The notes under the pieces are model-generated. The model had not been told where the DNA came from and searched no databases. It saw only the letters and a program-made list of their open reading frames with translations. Below are positions 8,655-18,268 of a stretch of 49,997 bases of DNA, in pieces; position 1 is the stretch's first letter; each line of letters starts with the position of its first letter. The DNA is from Micromonospora yasonensis (GTDB lineage: Bacteria; Actinomycetota; Actinomycetes; Mycobacteriales; Micromonosporaceae): contig NZ_JAPDPH010000026.1 in NCBI RefSeq assembly GCF_026013475.1, positions 1 to 49,997 on the forward strand, given 5' to 3'. The position numbers and the translations under genes were made by a program.

Positions 8655-9260
8655 TCACTGGTGCTGATGCGGGTGGCCGGCGAGTCGGGCCACCCGGCGC
8701 AGCACCTCCCCGGCCCGGGCGGCCTCGGCGCCCAGCCCGGTCTGCCGGCGCAGCACCGCGGGCTCGGCCCGCAGCAGCGCCACCCCGCGGCGGATCAGCA
8801 CCTGGGGCGCCTTGCGCTGCTCAGAGAGGTCGCGGGCCAGCCGGCGGACGAAGGTCGCCCCGCGCGGCCGGCGCAGCGCGTACGCCCCGGCGAGCAGATC
8901 GCGTCGCCGGCACTCGGCGACGATCTCGGCGGCGAAGATCCCTTCGGCGACGAAAAATGACGAACCGGTTACCTCGAATGGCCGGGTGGCCACCCTCCGG
9001 TCTGCGCCGATCGCATAAACCGGCACTTCGGCCTTGCCGTCCCGGGCCAGTCGGGCAATGGTGTCCACCGCCGAGTCCGCGTCCCAGGACAGCGGGGATT
9101 CCCAGTCCACTTGTCCGTTTCGCCGCGGACACGTAGGGTCATCGCCGTCCTTGTAGAAGTCGTCCAGGCACAGCACCGGAAGTCCGGTTCGCTGGGCAAT
9201 GTACGACTTTCCGGAGCCGGAGGGGCCGGCGAGCAGGACGACGCGGTGACGATGTTCCAT
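8655..9260 (-). CDS. Uridine kinase-like P-loop NTPase
   Basis: 201-residue P-loop kinase with GPSGSGKS (residues 12-19), LDDFYKDGDDPT (a uridine/phosphoribulokinase-type substrate loop) and DWESPLSWD. These match the uridine kinase-like family of actinobacteria; it would phosphorylate a nucleoside, in keeping with neighbouring add, but substrate is inferred. The family also includes proteins of unknown substrate. ATG start at 9260; no convincing SD. The 5' third (8940-9260) is noticeably less GC-rich than neighbours. Confidence 0.82.
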   Translation of the reverse strand: MEHRHRVVLLAGPSGSGKSYIAQRTGLPVLCLDDFYKDGDDPTCPRRNGQVDWESPLSWDADSAVDTIARLARDGKAEVPVYAIGADRRVATRPFEVTGSSFFVAEGIFAAEIVAECRRRDLLAGAYALRRPRGATFVRRLARDLSEQRKAPQVLIRRGVALLRAEPAVLRRQTGLGAEAARAGEVLRRVARLAGHPHQHQ

Positions 9261-9381
9261 TACTTCGAGTGACTCCGGCCAGACGGATTGCTATCAAATT
9301 GCATCAACATCTCATCACACCTCTCGCGAGGGACAACCTGGGCTTTCTCTTTGGGGGGCGGCGTGATGGAATCTCGGAGGT

Positions 9382-9398
9382 CCGACCCGCCGGGTCGG
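9382..9398. repeat. Palindrome upstream of the conservon
   Basis: 8-bp arms CCGACCCG/CGGGTCGG with a single central base, 56 bases upstream of cvnA. Too tight for an RNA hairpin, so an operator for a dimeric regulator is the simpler reading. The rest of the 9261-9453 gap holds the promoters of the kinase-like gene and cvnA but no clear boxes. Confidence 0.45.
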
Positions 9399-9453
9399 TC
9401 GCTCGGCGTTGCCCAGAGGCGACGTCCGTACGCGGTAATGCGAGGGCGGTGAC

Positions 9454-12400
9454 GTGAGCAAACGGCCAACGACGGCGGGCTCCTTCCTGTCGCGTCTGCG
9501 CCGGCCGGCCAGCCGGCTCCGCGACATGCCGATCTGGTCCAAGCTCGGTCTGATCATGATCGTGCCGACCATCGCCACGGTCGTGGTCGGCACCAGCGGT
9601 CTGGTCGACCACCTGCAGACGCTCAACAATGCCAACCGGGCCGGTGACTTGGCCAACCTCATCGGCTACTCCGGTAATCTGGTCGACACCCTGCAGGACG
9701 AGCGGGTCGCGGCGGTGCTGTGGCTGAACGCCAACAACAGTGCTCCGACCAAGGCCGAACAGGTGCAGATCAACGCCCGCTACCAGGAGGCCTACAACCG
9801 GGCCAACCAGCGGGTCGACCAGGAGAAGACGCCGTACTCCCGGCAGCGGCAGACCATCGACAACCTGCCGAAGAGCTTCCAGGTCCTGCTCGGCAAGGTC
9901 GACCAGAGCCTGGCTGACCTGCCCAGCACCCGCAGCCAGGTGCTCAACGGCAAGCTGAAGACCAGCGACGCGGAGAAGACGTACGAGGTCCTGATCAACG
10001 ACCTGCTCGCGATCCGCGACTCGTCCACCCAGCTCGCCGGCAACAACGACCTGAGCGACCGGATGCGGGCCGCCGCGGCGGTCGCCCGGCAGAAGGAGTA
10101 CCTGTCGCAGCGCCGGGTGGTCATCCATCAGGCCCTGTTGCAGAAGAGCCTCAGCCCGGTCCTGCGGGACGAGTACATCGCCACCGGCACCGGCCAGGAG
10201 CAGGCGCTGCAGAGCTTCAAGGCGGTCGCCAGCCAGTCCGACGCCGAGTTCTACGACCAGACGGTCTCGGGCCCGGACCTGCGCGAGTCGACCGCCTACC
10301 AGCGCTCGATCGACACCAGCGTCACCGGCAGCCTGGCCGGCCTCAAGTTCGGCCCGGACCAGTGGGACGCCGCGATGGTGGCCAACGACAAGCTGATCCT
10401 CACGGTCGAGTCGCGACTGGACGGCAGCGTGGTCCGCCAGGCCGAGAGCCTCCGCAGCGACACGCAGCGCCAGGTGTTCCTGGAGACCGGCCTGCTGCTG
10501 ACCATGCTGCTGCTGGCGATCCTGTTCGCGTACCTGGTCGCCCGCTCGATGGCACGCTCGCTGCGCGAACTGCGCCAGGGCGCCCTGTCGGTGGCCCAGT
10601 ACGGACTCCCGCAGGCGGTGGCCCGGCTGCGTGACCCGCAGGTCACCGGCCAGCTCTCCCCGGTGCAGCTGGCCAACCAGATCGCCGAGCCGCTGCCGGT
10701 CCGGACCAGGGACGAGTTCGGCCAGGTGACCGAGGCGTTCAACGCGGTCCACCTGGAGGCGGTCCGCACCGCGGCCGAGCAGGCCGCCCTCCGGTCGTCC
10801 GTCGCGACGATGTTCGTCAACCTGGCCCGCCGGTCGCAGATCCTGGTCGACCGCCTGATCGGTCACCTCGACCGGCTGGAGCGCGGCGAGGAGGACCCGG
10901 ACCGGCTGGCCGAGCTGTTCCAGCTCGACCACCTGGCCACCCGGATGCGCCGCAACGACGAGAACCTGCTGGTCCTCGCCGGTGCGGACTCCACCCGTGT
11001 GCAGCGCGAGCCGGCCGCCCTGATCGACGTGCTCCGCGCCGCCCAGTCCGAGGTCGAGCACTACACCCGGATCGAGTTCGGCGTGATCGACCGGGACATC
11101 GAGATCGCCGCGCACGCGGTCAACGATCTCGTGCACCTGGTCGCCGAGCTGTTCGACAACGCGACGGCCTTCTCCCCACCGGATTCCCACGTCATGGTGG
11201 AGGCCCGGCGGGTGGGTGACCGCGCCTCCCTCTACGTGGAGGACCGGGGCATCGGCATCGGCCCGGAGCAGCTGTACGAGCTGAACGAGCGGCTGGCCAC
11301 GCCGCCGCAGGTGGACGTGGCGGTCTCCCGGATGATGGGCCTGGTCGTGGTCGCCCGGCTGGCGTCCCGGCACGGCGTCAAGGTCGAGCTCCGGCCCGGC
11401 GCCGACCGGGGTACGGTCGCCGACGTCACCCTGCCCTCGGCGGTGCTGGTGCCGCGCGCCCTCTCCGGCCGTGGCCCGCAGGCCGCGCCGGCCCTCCCGG
11501 CCGCCAACAGCGGCCTGCAGCCGGGCGGTCCGGCTCCGGCGTTCGGTGCCCTCGCCGCCTTCGGCAACGGCCCGCACACCCCGCCGGCCCCGCGCCCCGG
11601 CGCGTCCGGCAACCAGGTCACCCTCGGCGGCCGTACGTTCGACCCGGTACCGCACAACGGCTCCGGCGCCCCGAGCACGCCGGGCGGGCCGCGCTCGATG
11701 CCGGCCTGGTCCGACCTCACCGGCGCCAGCGCCCTCGCCGGCGGCGACAGTTTCAGCCCGCGGCCGTCGAATGGCCAGCCGATCGAGCCGCTGCCGCAGC
11801 GGCGCAACCCGGCCGAGGGCGACCCGACCATCCCGCGGCAGCTGCCGAGCAGCCCGGAGGCGAGGCCGTACAACCCGCCGCCGGTCTCGGCTCCGCCGCT
11901 GCCGCCGGTCTCCGGTGTCCCGGTGTCCGCGTCGCCGGTCTCCGGGCAGCCGATCTCCAGCCAGCCGTACTCCGGCCAGCCCTACACCGGCCAGCCCTAC
12001 ACCGGTCAGCCGGTGTCGGCCTCGCCCGCCCCGGGCCAGCCGGTCTCCGCGCCGCCGCTGAGCCAGATGCCGCCGCGTCCGGTCCCGCAGGCCGGGCCGC
12101 CGAGCGTCGGTGCCCCGCCGGCCTGGCCGCCGGTCGCCGCCGACCCGGCCGCCCCCGCGGTGCCGGAGCGCCTCGCGGCCGGCCTGGACATGACCACCGA
12201 GCTGCCGCGGGTGCCCCGGCCGGACACCCCGCCGCCGGCCGTCAACCGGCCGGTGCCCGCGCCGCGGCCGGCCCCGCAGCAGGCTGGCAACCGCCAGCGG
12301 TACGCGGACGAGACGATGGAGCTGCCGATCTTCCGGGAGCTGGAGTCGGCCTGGTTCCGTACCCGGCGGCCGGGGCCGAACGAGGAGGCCACCACGGCCC

Positions 12401-12960
12401 AGGCCGCGGCGGCGAACGGTGCGGCGGCGACCCAGCAGTTCGGCAGGGTCGACGCCACCGGCCGGGCCGCCCAGCAGACAACACCCGCAACGACAGGTAA
12501 CACGCCGATGGCACACACCCCGGCGGCCGGCGGAGCGCCGCGCGACAACGGATCGGCGAACGGGGGCAGCCGCCCCGGTTACGCCGAGGCGCTGCCCAAC
12601 CGGCGGACGCAGCAGCAGTCTCCCGGTTGGCAGACCGCGGCTGACGACGGCTGGCGGGCGGCCTCGGCCGCCACCGAGGTCCCGGTCGCCGAGACCACCC
12701 AGAAGGGCCTGCCCAAGCGGACCCCGATGGCGCAGCTGGTGCCGGGTGGCATCGAAAAGCCTTCCGCGTCGGTGCAGCGGCGGACGCCGGAGGGCGTCCG
12801 GGGTCTGCTCTCGGCCTACCATCGCGGTGTGCAGCGGGGGCGTAACCACCCGTCCGACAGCAACTCGGCCGGCCCGGAGGCGACGCCGGGCGGTCAGCAG
12901 TCCTCGCAGCCTGGCTCAGGCCCAGTGGCCGGGAGCGGGCAGAAGGAGCAACAAGGATGA
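9454..12960 (+). CDS. cvnA: Conservon sensor histidine kinase-like protein (CvnA), nitrate-sensing type
   Basis: 1168-residue membrane sensor. Order: helix 29-51, extracellular NIT-type helical sensor (about 52-340), helix 345-365, HAMP, a dimerisation segment with candidate phospho-His in [18 protein letters not shown] (near 493), and a HATPase domain with N box [14 protein letters not shown] (about 562-575) and G box [12 protein letters not shown]. From about residue 675 the rest is a Pro/Gly/Ser-rich tail with [14 protein letters not shown] repeats, ending in a conserved module (SAWF near 962; GLPKR near 1084; LVPG near 1094). The same module ends the protein at 15916-18204. GTG start at 9454. 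The stop overlaps cvnB as ATGA. In conservons, CvnA signals through the B, C and D proteins at the membrane. Confidence 0.93.
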   Translation: MSKRPTTAGSFLSRLRRPASRLRDMPIWSKLGLIMIVPTIATVVVGTSGLVDHLQTLNNANRAGDLANLIGYSGNLVDTLQDERVAAVLWLNANNSAPTKAEQVQINARYQEAYNRANQRVDQEKTPYSRQRQTIDNLPKSFQVLLGKVDQSLADLPSTRSQVLNGKLKTSDAEKTYEVLINDLLAIRDSSTQLAGNNDLSDRMRAAAAVARQKEYLSQRRVVIHQALLQKSLSPVLRDEYIATGTGQEQALQSFKAVASQSDAEFYDQTVSGPDLRESTAYQRSIDTSVTGSLAGLKFGPDQWDAAMVANDKLILTVESRLDGSVVRQAESLRSDTQRQVFLETGLLLTMLLLAILFAYLVARSMARSLRELRQGALSVAQYGLPQAVARLRDPQVTGQLSPVQLANQIAEPLPVRTRDEFGQVTEAFNAVHLEAVRTAAEQAALRSSVATMFVNLARRSQILVDRLIGHLDRLERGEEDPDRLAELFQLDHLATRMRRNDENLLVLAGADSTRVQREPAALIDVLRAAQSEVEHYTRIEFGVIDRDIEIAAHAVNDLVHLVAELFDNATAFSPPDSHVMVEARRVGDRASLYVEDRGIGIGPEQLYELNERLATPPQVDVAVSRMMGLVVVARLASRHGVKVELRPGADRGTVADVTLPSAVLVPRALSGRGPQAAPALPAANSGLQPGGPAPAFGALAAFGNGPHTPPAPRPGASGNQVTLGGRTFDPVPHNGSGAPSTPGGPRSMPAWSDLTGASALAGGDSFSPRPSNGQPIEPLPQRRNPAEGDPTIPRQLPSSPEARPYNPPPVSAPPLPPVSGVPVSASPVSGQPISSQPYSGQPYTGQPYTGQPVSASPAPGQPVSAPPLSQMPPRPVPQAGPPSVGAPPAWPPVAADPAAPAVPERLAAGLDMTTELPRVPRPDTPPPAVNRPVPAPRPAPQQAGNRQRYADETMELPIFRELESAWFRTRRPGPNEEATTAQAAAANGAAATQQFGRVDATGRAAQQTTPATTGNTPMAHTPAAGGAPRDNGSANGGSRPGYAEALPNRRTQQQSPGWQTAADDGWRAASAATEVPVAETTQKGLPKRTPMAQLVPGGIEKPSASVQRRTPEGVRGLLSAYHRGVQRGRNHPSDSNSAGPEATPGGQQSSQPGSGPVAGSGQKEQQG

Positions 12961-13361
12961 CAAGTACGCAGGATCTCGGATGGCTGCTCGCCAACTTCTC
13001 CGACCGGGTGCCCGGTGTGGCGCACGCGGTCGCGGTCTCCGCCGACGGCCTGCTCCTCGCTTCGTCCCGTGACCTTCCGCGGGACCGCGCGGACCAGCTC
13101 GCGGCGATCGCGTCCGGCCTGGTCAGCCTGACCCAGGGCGCGGCTCGCTGCTTCGAGGGCGGGGCGGTGCTCCAGACCGTCGTCGAGATGGACAACGGCT
13201 TCCTGTTCCTGATGTCCATCTCGGACGGTTCGTCGTTCGCGGTCCTCGCCGCGCGCAGCTGCGACGTCGGGCAGGTCGGGTACGAGATGGCCCTGCTCGT
13301 CGACCGGGTGGGCGACGCCCTGACCCCACAGCCGCGTACGGCTGTGGGGATGATGGGCTGA
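12957..13361 (+). CDS. cvnB: Roadblock/LC7 domain protein (CvnB)
   Basis: 134-residue roadblock/LC7 protein, in the family a regulator (GAP-like partner) of the small GTPase CvnD. The opening block [20 protein letters not shown] and the middle [17 protein letters not shown] are standard. ATG overlaps the cvnA stop by 4 bases, so it is translationally coupled. Confidence 0.95.
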   Translation: MTSTQDLGWLLANFSDRVPGVAHAVAVSADGLLLASSRDLPRDRADQLAAIASGLVSLTQGAARCFEGGAVLQTVVEMDNGFLFLMSISDGSSFAVLAARSCDVGQVGYEMALLVDRVGDALTPQPRTAVGMMG

Positions 13362-13461
13362 TCGACGCGCTGACCGGTGGGTCAGGAGCGGCAACAACTA
13401 CGACATCGACGAATGCCACCGGGGCGAGCCGGTGCCGGGTACGAGGGAGGTGAGCGGCGAC

Positions 13462-13839
13462 ATGGCCGATCGTGACGAGCCGACCGGAGCGTTGGTCCGT
13501 CCATACGCCGTGACCCGCGGTCGTACCCGCCCCCGGCTGGAGATCGCCCTGGAGGCGCTCGTCGAGACGACGGTGCGCGGCCGCGCCGTTGCCACCGGCA
13601 ACGGCGGCCAGGGCCGTGAACACCAGTACATAGCCGCGCTGTGTGACGGACGCGTGCAATCGCTGGCCGAGATCGCGGCGCGGATGCAGCTTCCGCTCGG
13701 CGTGGCCCGGGTGCTCATCGCCGACATGGCGACGGACGGCCTGGTCGCGGTCCACGAGCCGACCATCCTGGACGACTCCGACGACGCGGTGGGCACTGAA
13801 CTGCTGGAGAGGGTGCTGAGTGGACTTCGCAGGCTCTGA
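13462..13839 (+). CDS. cvnC: DUF742 protein (CvnC)
   Basis: 125-residue DUF742 protein; predicted winged-helix fold. Key blocks: GALVRPYAVTRGRTRPRLEI at the N-terminus and SLAEIAARMQLPLGVARVLI in the middle. ATG 13462 chosen with GGAGGTGA upstream; in-frame GTG 13450 is an alternative. Its 3' end overlaps cvnD by 20 bases. Third member of the conservon. Confidence 0.92.
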   Translation: MADRDEPTGALVRPYAVTRGRTRPRLEIALEALVETTVRGRAVATGNGGQGREHQYIAALCDGRVQSLAEIAARMQLPLGVARVLIADMATDGLVAVHEPTILDDSDDAVGTELLERVLSGLRRL

Positions 13840-14434
13840 CATGTCGCACCGGCCGCCGGCCCCGAGCGGGCGCGTGACGTCGGCGAAGATCGTTATTGCC
13901 GGGGGATTCGGCGTCGGCAAGACGACGCTGGTCGGCTCGGTCTCGGAGATCACGCCGCTGACCACCGAGGCGATCATGACCTCCGCCGGCGTGGGCGTCG
14001 ACGACACCCGGCAGGTGCCGGGCAAGACGACGACCACGGTGGCGATGGACTTCGGTCGTATCTCGATCGACCGCGACCTGATCCTGTACCTGTTCGGTAC
14101 GCCGGGCCAGACCCGGTTCTGGTTCATGTGGGACGAACTGGTGCGCGGCGCCATCGGTGCCGTCGTGCTGGTCGACACCCGCCGACTGGCGGACTGCTTC
14201 GCCGCCATCGACTTCTTCGAGCACCGGCGGCTGCCGTACCTGGTGGCCATCAACTGCTTCGACGGGATGCAGTACCACGACCCGCAGGACGTCCGGGACG
14301 CGCTCGCGATCTCGCGCGACGTGCCCGTGGTGGCCTGCGACGCCCGCAACCGGGAGTCGACCAAGCACGTGCTGATCTCCCTGGTCGAGTACGTGCTCAC
14401 CATGCGGCGTTCGCGGGCGGTCGCGCCCGCCTGA
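13820..14434 (+). CDS. cvnD: Conservon Ras-like GTPase (CvnD)
   Basis: 204-residue small GTPase. P-loop GGFGVGKTTLVGSVSE (residues about 29-44), switch region TTTTVAMDFGRI, G3-like LFGTPGQTRFWFMW and the base-recognition region NCFDG. GTG 13820 has GAGAGGG at good spacing and yields MDFAGSD, the usual CvnD opening; ATG 13841 is an alternative. Last gene of the conservon, followed by a strong terminator. Confidence 0.93.
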   Translation: MDFAGSDMSHRPPAPSGRVTSAKIVIAGGFGVGKTTLVGSVSEITPLTTEAIMTSAGVGVDDTRQVPGKTTTTVAMDFGRISIDRDLILYLFGTPGQTRFWFMWDELVRGAIGAVVLVDTRRLADCFAAIDFFEHRRLPYLVAINCFDGMQYHDPQDVRDALAISRDVPVVACDARNRESTKHVLISLVEYVLTMRRSRAVAPA

Positions 14435-14445
14435 GCGGTGATGTG

Positions 14446-14478
14446 AAGCGCCCGATGGCCAGGGGTCATCGGGCGCTT
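14446..14478 (+). terminator. Terminator of the conservon
   Basis: 12-bp perfect stem (14446-14457 with 14467-14478), 9-base loop, the right arm ending in TT followed by CTCGCT, beginning 11 bases after the cvnD stop. It also sits after the convergent lipoprotein gene (80 bases from its stop) and could serve both strands. Confidence 0.85.
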
Positions 14479-14557
14479 CTCGCTGTCCGCGTCCCGGCCG
14501 CCGAACGCGATGGCCGTCCGCGCGGGACGATCCCCTGCGGACGGCCGGCGTGGACGG

Positions 14558-15781
14558 TCAGGACCAGGGCGTCCAGCTGCCCTTGTTGACCACGTAGACA
14601 CCGAGCGAGTCGGGCTCCATGCCCCCGTGCCGGATCGGCGCGAACGCGTATCCGCCCGCGATGCCCTCGGTCACCTGGGTCTGCAGGAACGCCCGCAGCC
14701 GACCACGGTCGGCACTGCTCGCCAACCGCGCCGCCGAGACGAGCAGCTGGAGCGCGTCCGAGGCGTACGGGGCGAAGCCGCTGAAGCTGCCGTGCCGCTG
14801 GAGGTAGCGGTAGGTGAAGTCCCGCCGTGCCATCTGCGCCGTGGTGGTCGTGGTCAACAGGGAGCTGGCCAGGCAGGCCGGATGGACGGCGAACGCCCCC
14901 TCGACCGCGGCGGCGTTCTGCCCGGCCAGGGTGTCGTCGGCGACCGCGCCGGCGTCGAAGAAGAGCGGACCGCGGTAGCCGGCCCCACGCAGCGCCCGGG
15001 CCGCGTTGCCGGAGTCCGGGGCGGTGCCCCAGACGATGACCCCGTCCGGCTCGACGGCCACCGCCCGCTGGGCGGCGGAGGCGAAGCCCCGGCCGTCCGC
15101 GGAGAGCCGTACCGTGCGCCGCAGCTCCACCCCGGCGGTGCGCAGCGCGGCCCGCACGGCCCGTACGCCCGAGTCGCCGTGCAGGCCCGCCGCGGCCAGC
15201 AGCGCGACCCGCCGAACCCGCTGCGACTCGATCAGCTGGGCCATTCGGCGCGCCACGTCGCCGGCCTCCGGCGTGAGCTTGTAGATGTACGTCCGCTCGG
15301 CCAGGGGCAGCACGATGTCGTCGCCGGAGCCCAGGGACAGGAACGGCGTCTGGAGTTTCTGGGCCACCCCGACGATGGCCATGGAGGTTTCCGCGAGGGT
15401 GCCGCCGACCAGGGCGTGCACCTCGTCCCGCCGGGTCAGCTCGGTGGCCTGCCGGGCGGCCAGCCCGGGATTGCTGCCGTTGTCCCGGATCTCCAGCCGC
15501 ATCGTGCGGCGCAGGTTGCCGACCGGGAATCCGGAGACGTTCAGTGACTCGGCGGTGATCTCCATGGCCCGCTGCTGGAGCACGCCCAGCGCGGCGCCCT
15601 TGCCGGTCAGCTCGAGGCTGGCGCCGATCACCAGTTCCTGGCCGGCCGGTGCGGTACTGCTCGCCGCGTCGTCCGGTTGCTGGCCCGGCCGGCCGCACGC
15701 GGTGAGCAGCAGGGTGCTCGCCGCTGCGGCGAGGACGCCGCGTCGGGTCAGCACGGAGGAGTCGATTGCCGGTGTCGCCAA
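14558..15781 (-). CDS. ABC-type substrate-binding lipoprotein (branched-chain amino acid type)
   Basis: 407-residue periplasmic-binding-protein-fold lipoprotein. N-terminus has twin arginines (LTRRGVLAAAA) and a lipobox LLTAC with Cys 29, so export is probably by Tat with lipidation. The two-lobed receptor fold starts at LVIGASLELTGKGAALG and includes VHALVGGTLAETSMAIV. TTG start 15781 chosen because GGGAAGG lies 8 bases upstream; GTG 15754 would remove part of the signal. No permease or ATPase is adjacent, so it may work as an orphan receptor, possibly for the neighbouring conservon; that link is inference. Confidence 0.85.
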   Translation of the reverse strand: MATPAIDSSVLTRRGVLAAAASTLLLTACGRPGQQPDDAASSTAPAGQELVIGASLELTGKGAALGVLQQRAMEITAESLNVSGFPVGNLRRTMRLEIRDNGSNPGLAARQATELTRRDEVHALVGGTLAETSMAIVGVAQKLQTPFLSLGSGDDIVLPLAERTYIYKLTPEAGDVARRMAQLIESQRVRRVALLAAAGLHGDSGVRAVRAALRTAGVELRRTVRLSADGRGFASAAQRAVAVEPDGVIVWGTAPDSGNAARALRGAGYRGPLFFDAGAVADDTLAGQNAAAVEGAFAVHPACLASSLLTTTTTAQMARRDFTYRYLQRHGSFSGFAPYASDALQLLVSAARLASSADRGRLRAFLQTQVTEGIAGGYAFAPIRHGGMEPDSLGVYVVNKGSWTPWS

Positions 15782-15915
15782 TGGAGTCGCCTTCCCACCC
15801 CGGCGACCCCCCGCCGCCGGCTGTTCCGCCGGGTATGCTCCCGGCCGGCCCGACCCGGCGTCAAATTATCCCGGTGTGGGCAGGAACACGCAGGTGGAAA
15901 GCGGCCACGGCGCGA

Positions 15916-18204
15916 TCAGGACCGGTAACCGGCGGACCGGAACTCGTACTCCCGATCGTCGTCCCGGTCGCCGGTGTCGCGGGTGAAGTCCCAGCCGCCG
16001 GCCGCCTCCCGACCGGGGCGACCGCCGACGGCGAAGCCACCGATCTCCTGGCCGCGTCGCCAACCCCGGAAGTATCCCGTGGTGTTCTCGGCGAGGCTGG
16101 CCGCGTTCCGGACGATCCGCAGTGGGCGCTCCTCGCGCAGCGGCGAGCCCGGCACCAGGTTGGCCTGCGGCACTCGCTTCGGCAGGCCGGCCTTGGTCTC
16201 CGCGCCCACCGACGGGCGGGCCGCCTGCGAGGCCGCCTGCCAGCCGCTGTCGGCGGTGGTCGACCAGTCGAGGTCGGCGTCCTCGCCGTGTCCGACGAAC
16301 CAGGCGGACTTCGCCTGCGCGAAGATCAGCAGATCGCCGTCACCCTCGTCGGAGACCGGCGGCGGGCGGTGCTCCTTGGGCGCGGGGCGCCGCTCCGGCG
16401 GGGTGGGCAGTTCGGCTCGGGGTGCCGGCCGGCCGGCCTGGTCGGCTCCGCCCCGGTCGACCAGTCGCAGCGAGGGGGCCCCCAGGCCCGGATCGGTGGG
16501 CGGGTCGAGTTCGTCGCGCAGTGCCCGGTCGGCCAGCGGCGGCGGCTCCACCAGCCGCAGCATCGGCGGCTCCTGCGGGAGGTCGTCCGCCAGCCACGGT
16601 GGGGTGACCCGGCCCGGATCGCTCGGCGCGTCCGAGCCGTGGCTGCCGTACCCGTAGCCGGGGGGCGCCTCGTTGGCCTGGTCGTCCTGGTCGTCGCTGT
16701 TGTTGACCAGCGGCCAGTTGGCCCGGGAGCCCGGGGGAGCGGACTCCTGGCCGGGGCGTGGCGCCGGCACCGGGATGCTCAGGTCGGTGGCGCTGAAGCC
16801 ACCGGTCGGCGGCTCCGGCGGGGTGGTCTTGGGCCGGGGCGGGATGATCGTCCGCTGCCGCTCGGCCCGGGCGCTGTTGATCGCGGCCGTGGTGAGGGTG
16901 GGGCGGAACGGCTCGCCGGCCTCGGCCGGTGGCACGTTGCCGCGCTGGGCCGGGGCGAACGGGGTGATCCCGGGCGGCGGCGGGGGCGGCGCGGAGATCG
17001 GCCGGTTGGTCGGGGCGTCCCGCCGCGGCGGCGTCGGGGCGCCGGCCGGCTCGGGGCGCGCCGGCGGCGCGGAGGTCGGCCGGCCGGCAGCCGCGGCCGG
17101 GGTGACCGGGGCGGGCGCGACGGGCGGCGGTGCGATCGGGGCCGGGGCGACCGGCGGCGGGCCGAGCGGCCGGGGTGACGCCGGCGCGGCAGGGCCGGAG
17201 ACCGGTTCGGGACGGCCGCGCCGGCCCACCGGCTCGGGCTCGGCCGGCCGGACCGGGCGCAACCCGGTGCCGGCGTTGGTCAGCTCGCCGACCGGCTCAC
17301 CGCGTCGGGCGGCGGCTCGGCGGCCGGGGACCGGCGCGGGCGTGGTGACCCGGGCACTGAGCGCGCCGACCAGCGCGTCGCAGCCGGCGTCGCAGGCCCG
17401 GACGGAGGCGACCGCCTGCCGCACGGTCTCGGCGACGGCGGCGGTGAGCGCCCGGTTGACGGCGGCGCGCCGGGGCGTCTCGGAGATGGCGACCCGCAGC
17501 GCGGTGACCGCCTCGTTGATCGTGTCGGCGTCGGCGACGCCCTCACCCGCGAGGTGGGCGGCGACGGCGTCCGCGGCGACCGTGCCGGCCAGCATGCCGG
17601 GTTCCGGCAGCGCGTCCAGCACGGCCAGGGAGACCGGCTCGGCCGGATCCGGGTACGCCCGGAGCGCGGCCGGGTAGAGCTCGCGGAGCACCTCGCGCAG
17701 GGCCACCGCGGCCGAGTGCCGCCCGCTGGTCAGCGCGGCGTGCGCGGCGAGGACCTGCTTGTAGCCCGCGAGGTCGCGGGGCGCCGGCAGGGTGACCGCG
17801 GAGAGCGCGCCGGCCTGGAGGGCCCGGGCCAGCCCGACCGCCCGGCGCTCGACCGCCGGCGACTGCATCTCCTCCAGCGAGTCGTCGTCGGCGAACCGCT
17901 CGGCGAAGTCGTCGACCGAGTCGTCGTCGGCGATCGCCAACGGTCTCCCGGCCGCGCTGAGCAGCGAGGTCACCGTGTGGTCGTCGCTGTCGGCGGCGAT
18001 GGCCGCACCACTCGGCCCGCCCGACCGCTCCACGAGCAGCGCGACCAGCTGGGCGTAACCCGCGGGGTCGTCACCGATCTCGCGGACATGCAGCAGACGG
18101 CCTGCGTCGTCGACCACTGCGGACGTCAGCGTCGAACCGGTCGAACCCGACCGGTCGGCCGGATCCGCCGAGGCCAGACCGCAGTACACGCGCACGAGCG
18201 CCAC
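15916..18204 (-). CDS. Domesticated IS110-like transposase domain fused to a conservon-kinase-type tail
   Basis: 762 residues from GTG 18204 (GGAGGAGG 8 bases upstream; the frame could extend to TTG 18309 but would overlap the upstream gene). Residues 1 to about 280 resemble the N-terminal DEDD/RuvC-like and helical regions of IS110 transposases (GRLLHVREIGDDPAGYAQLV, LLSAAGRPLAIAD, LREVLRELYPAALRAY). The catalytic positions look lost: GLA where GID is usual and AIAADS where an IE-type motif is usual. A long Pro-rich linker follows, then a C-terminal module (SAWF, then GWQAASQA, GLPKR near 671, LVPG) matching the end of CvnA. No terminal repeats or transposase partner genes flank it, so it is not a mobile element. 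Role unknown; likely part of the conservon signalling group. Confidence 0.78.
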   Translation of the reverse strand: MALVRVYCGLASADPADRSGSTGSTLTSAVVDDAGRLLHVREIGDDPAGYAQLVALLVERSGGPSGAAIAADSDDHTVTSLLSAAGRPLAIADDDSVDDFAERFADDDSLEEMQSPAVERRAVGLARALQAGALSAVTLPAPRDLAGYKQVLAAHAALTSGRHSAAVALREVLRELYPAALRAYPDPAEPVSLAVLDALPEPGMLAGTVAADAVAAHLAGEGVADADTINEAVTALRVAISETPRRAAVNRALTAAVAETVRQAVASVRACDAGCDALVGALSARVTTPAPVPGRRAAARRGEPVGELTNAGTGLRPVRPAEPEPVGRRGRPEPVSGPAAPASPRPLGPPPVAPAPIAPPPVAPAPVTPAAAAGRPTSAPPARPEPAGAPTPPRRDAPTNRPISAPPPPPPGITPFAPAQRGNVPPAEAGEPFRPTLTTAAINSARAERQRTIIPPRPKTTPPEPPTGGFSATDLSIPVPAPRPGQESAPPGSRANWPLVNNSDDQDDQANEAPPGYGYGSHGSDAPSDPGRVTPPWLADDLPQEPPMLRLVEPPPLADRALRDELDPPTDPGLGAPSLRLVDRGGADQAGRPAPRAELPTPPERRPAPKEHRPPPVSDEGDGDLLIFAQAKSAWFVGHGEDADLDWSTTADSGWQAASQAARPSVGAETKAGLPKRVPQANLVPGSPLREERPLRIVRNAASLAENTTGYFRGWRRGQEIGGFAVGGRPGREAAGGWDFTRDTGDRDDDREYEFRSAGYRS

Positions 18205-18268
18205 GGCGTCGTCCTCCTCCCGGGACACAGGTCTTTCTCTGCCAGAGACTGATGCTCCCCGGTCCGGG

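Noticed and set aside
9304..12849. 1181-codon minus-strand frame opposite cvnA
   Set aside because: Antisense shadow; rich in Arg/Val/Gly runs, no family.
15916..18204. Active IS110 insertion sequence
   Set aside because: Catalytic residues appear lost, the C-terminus is a kinase-type tail, and no flanking repeats or target duplication are seen.
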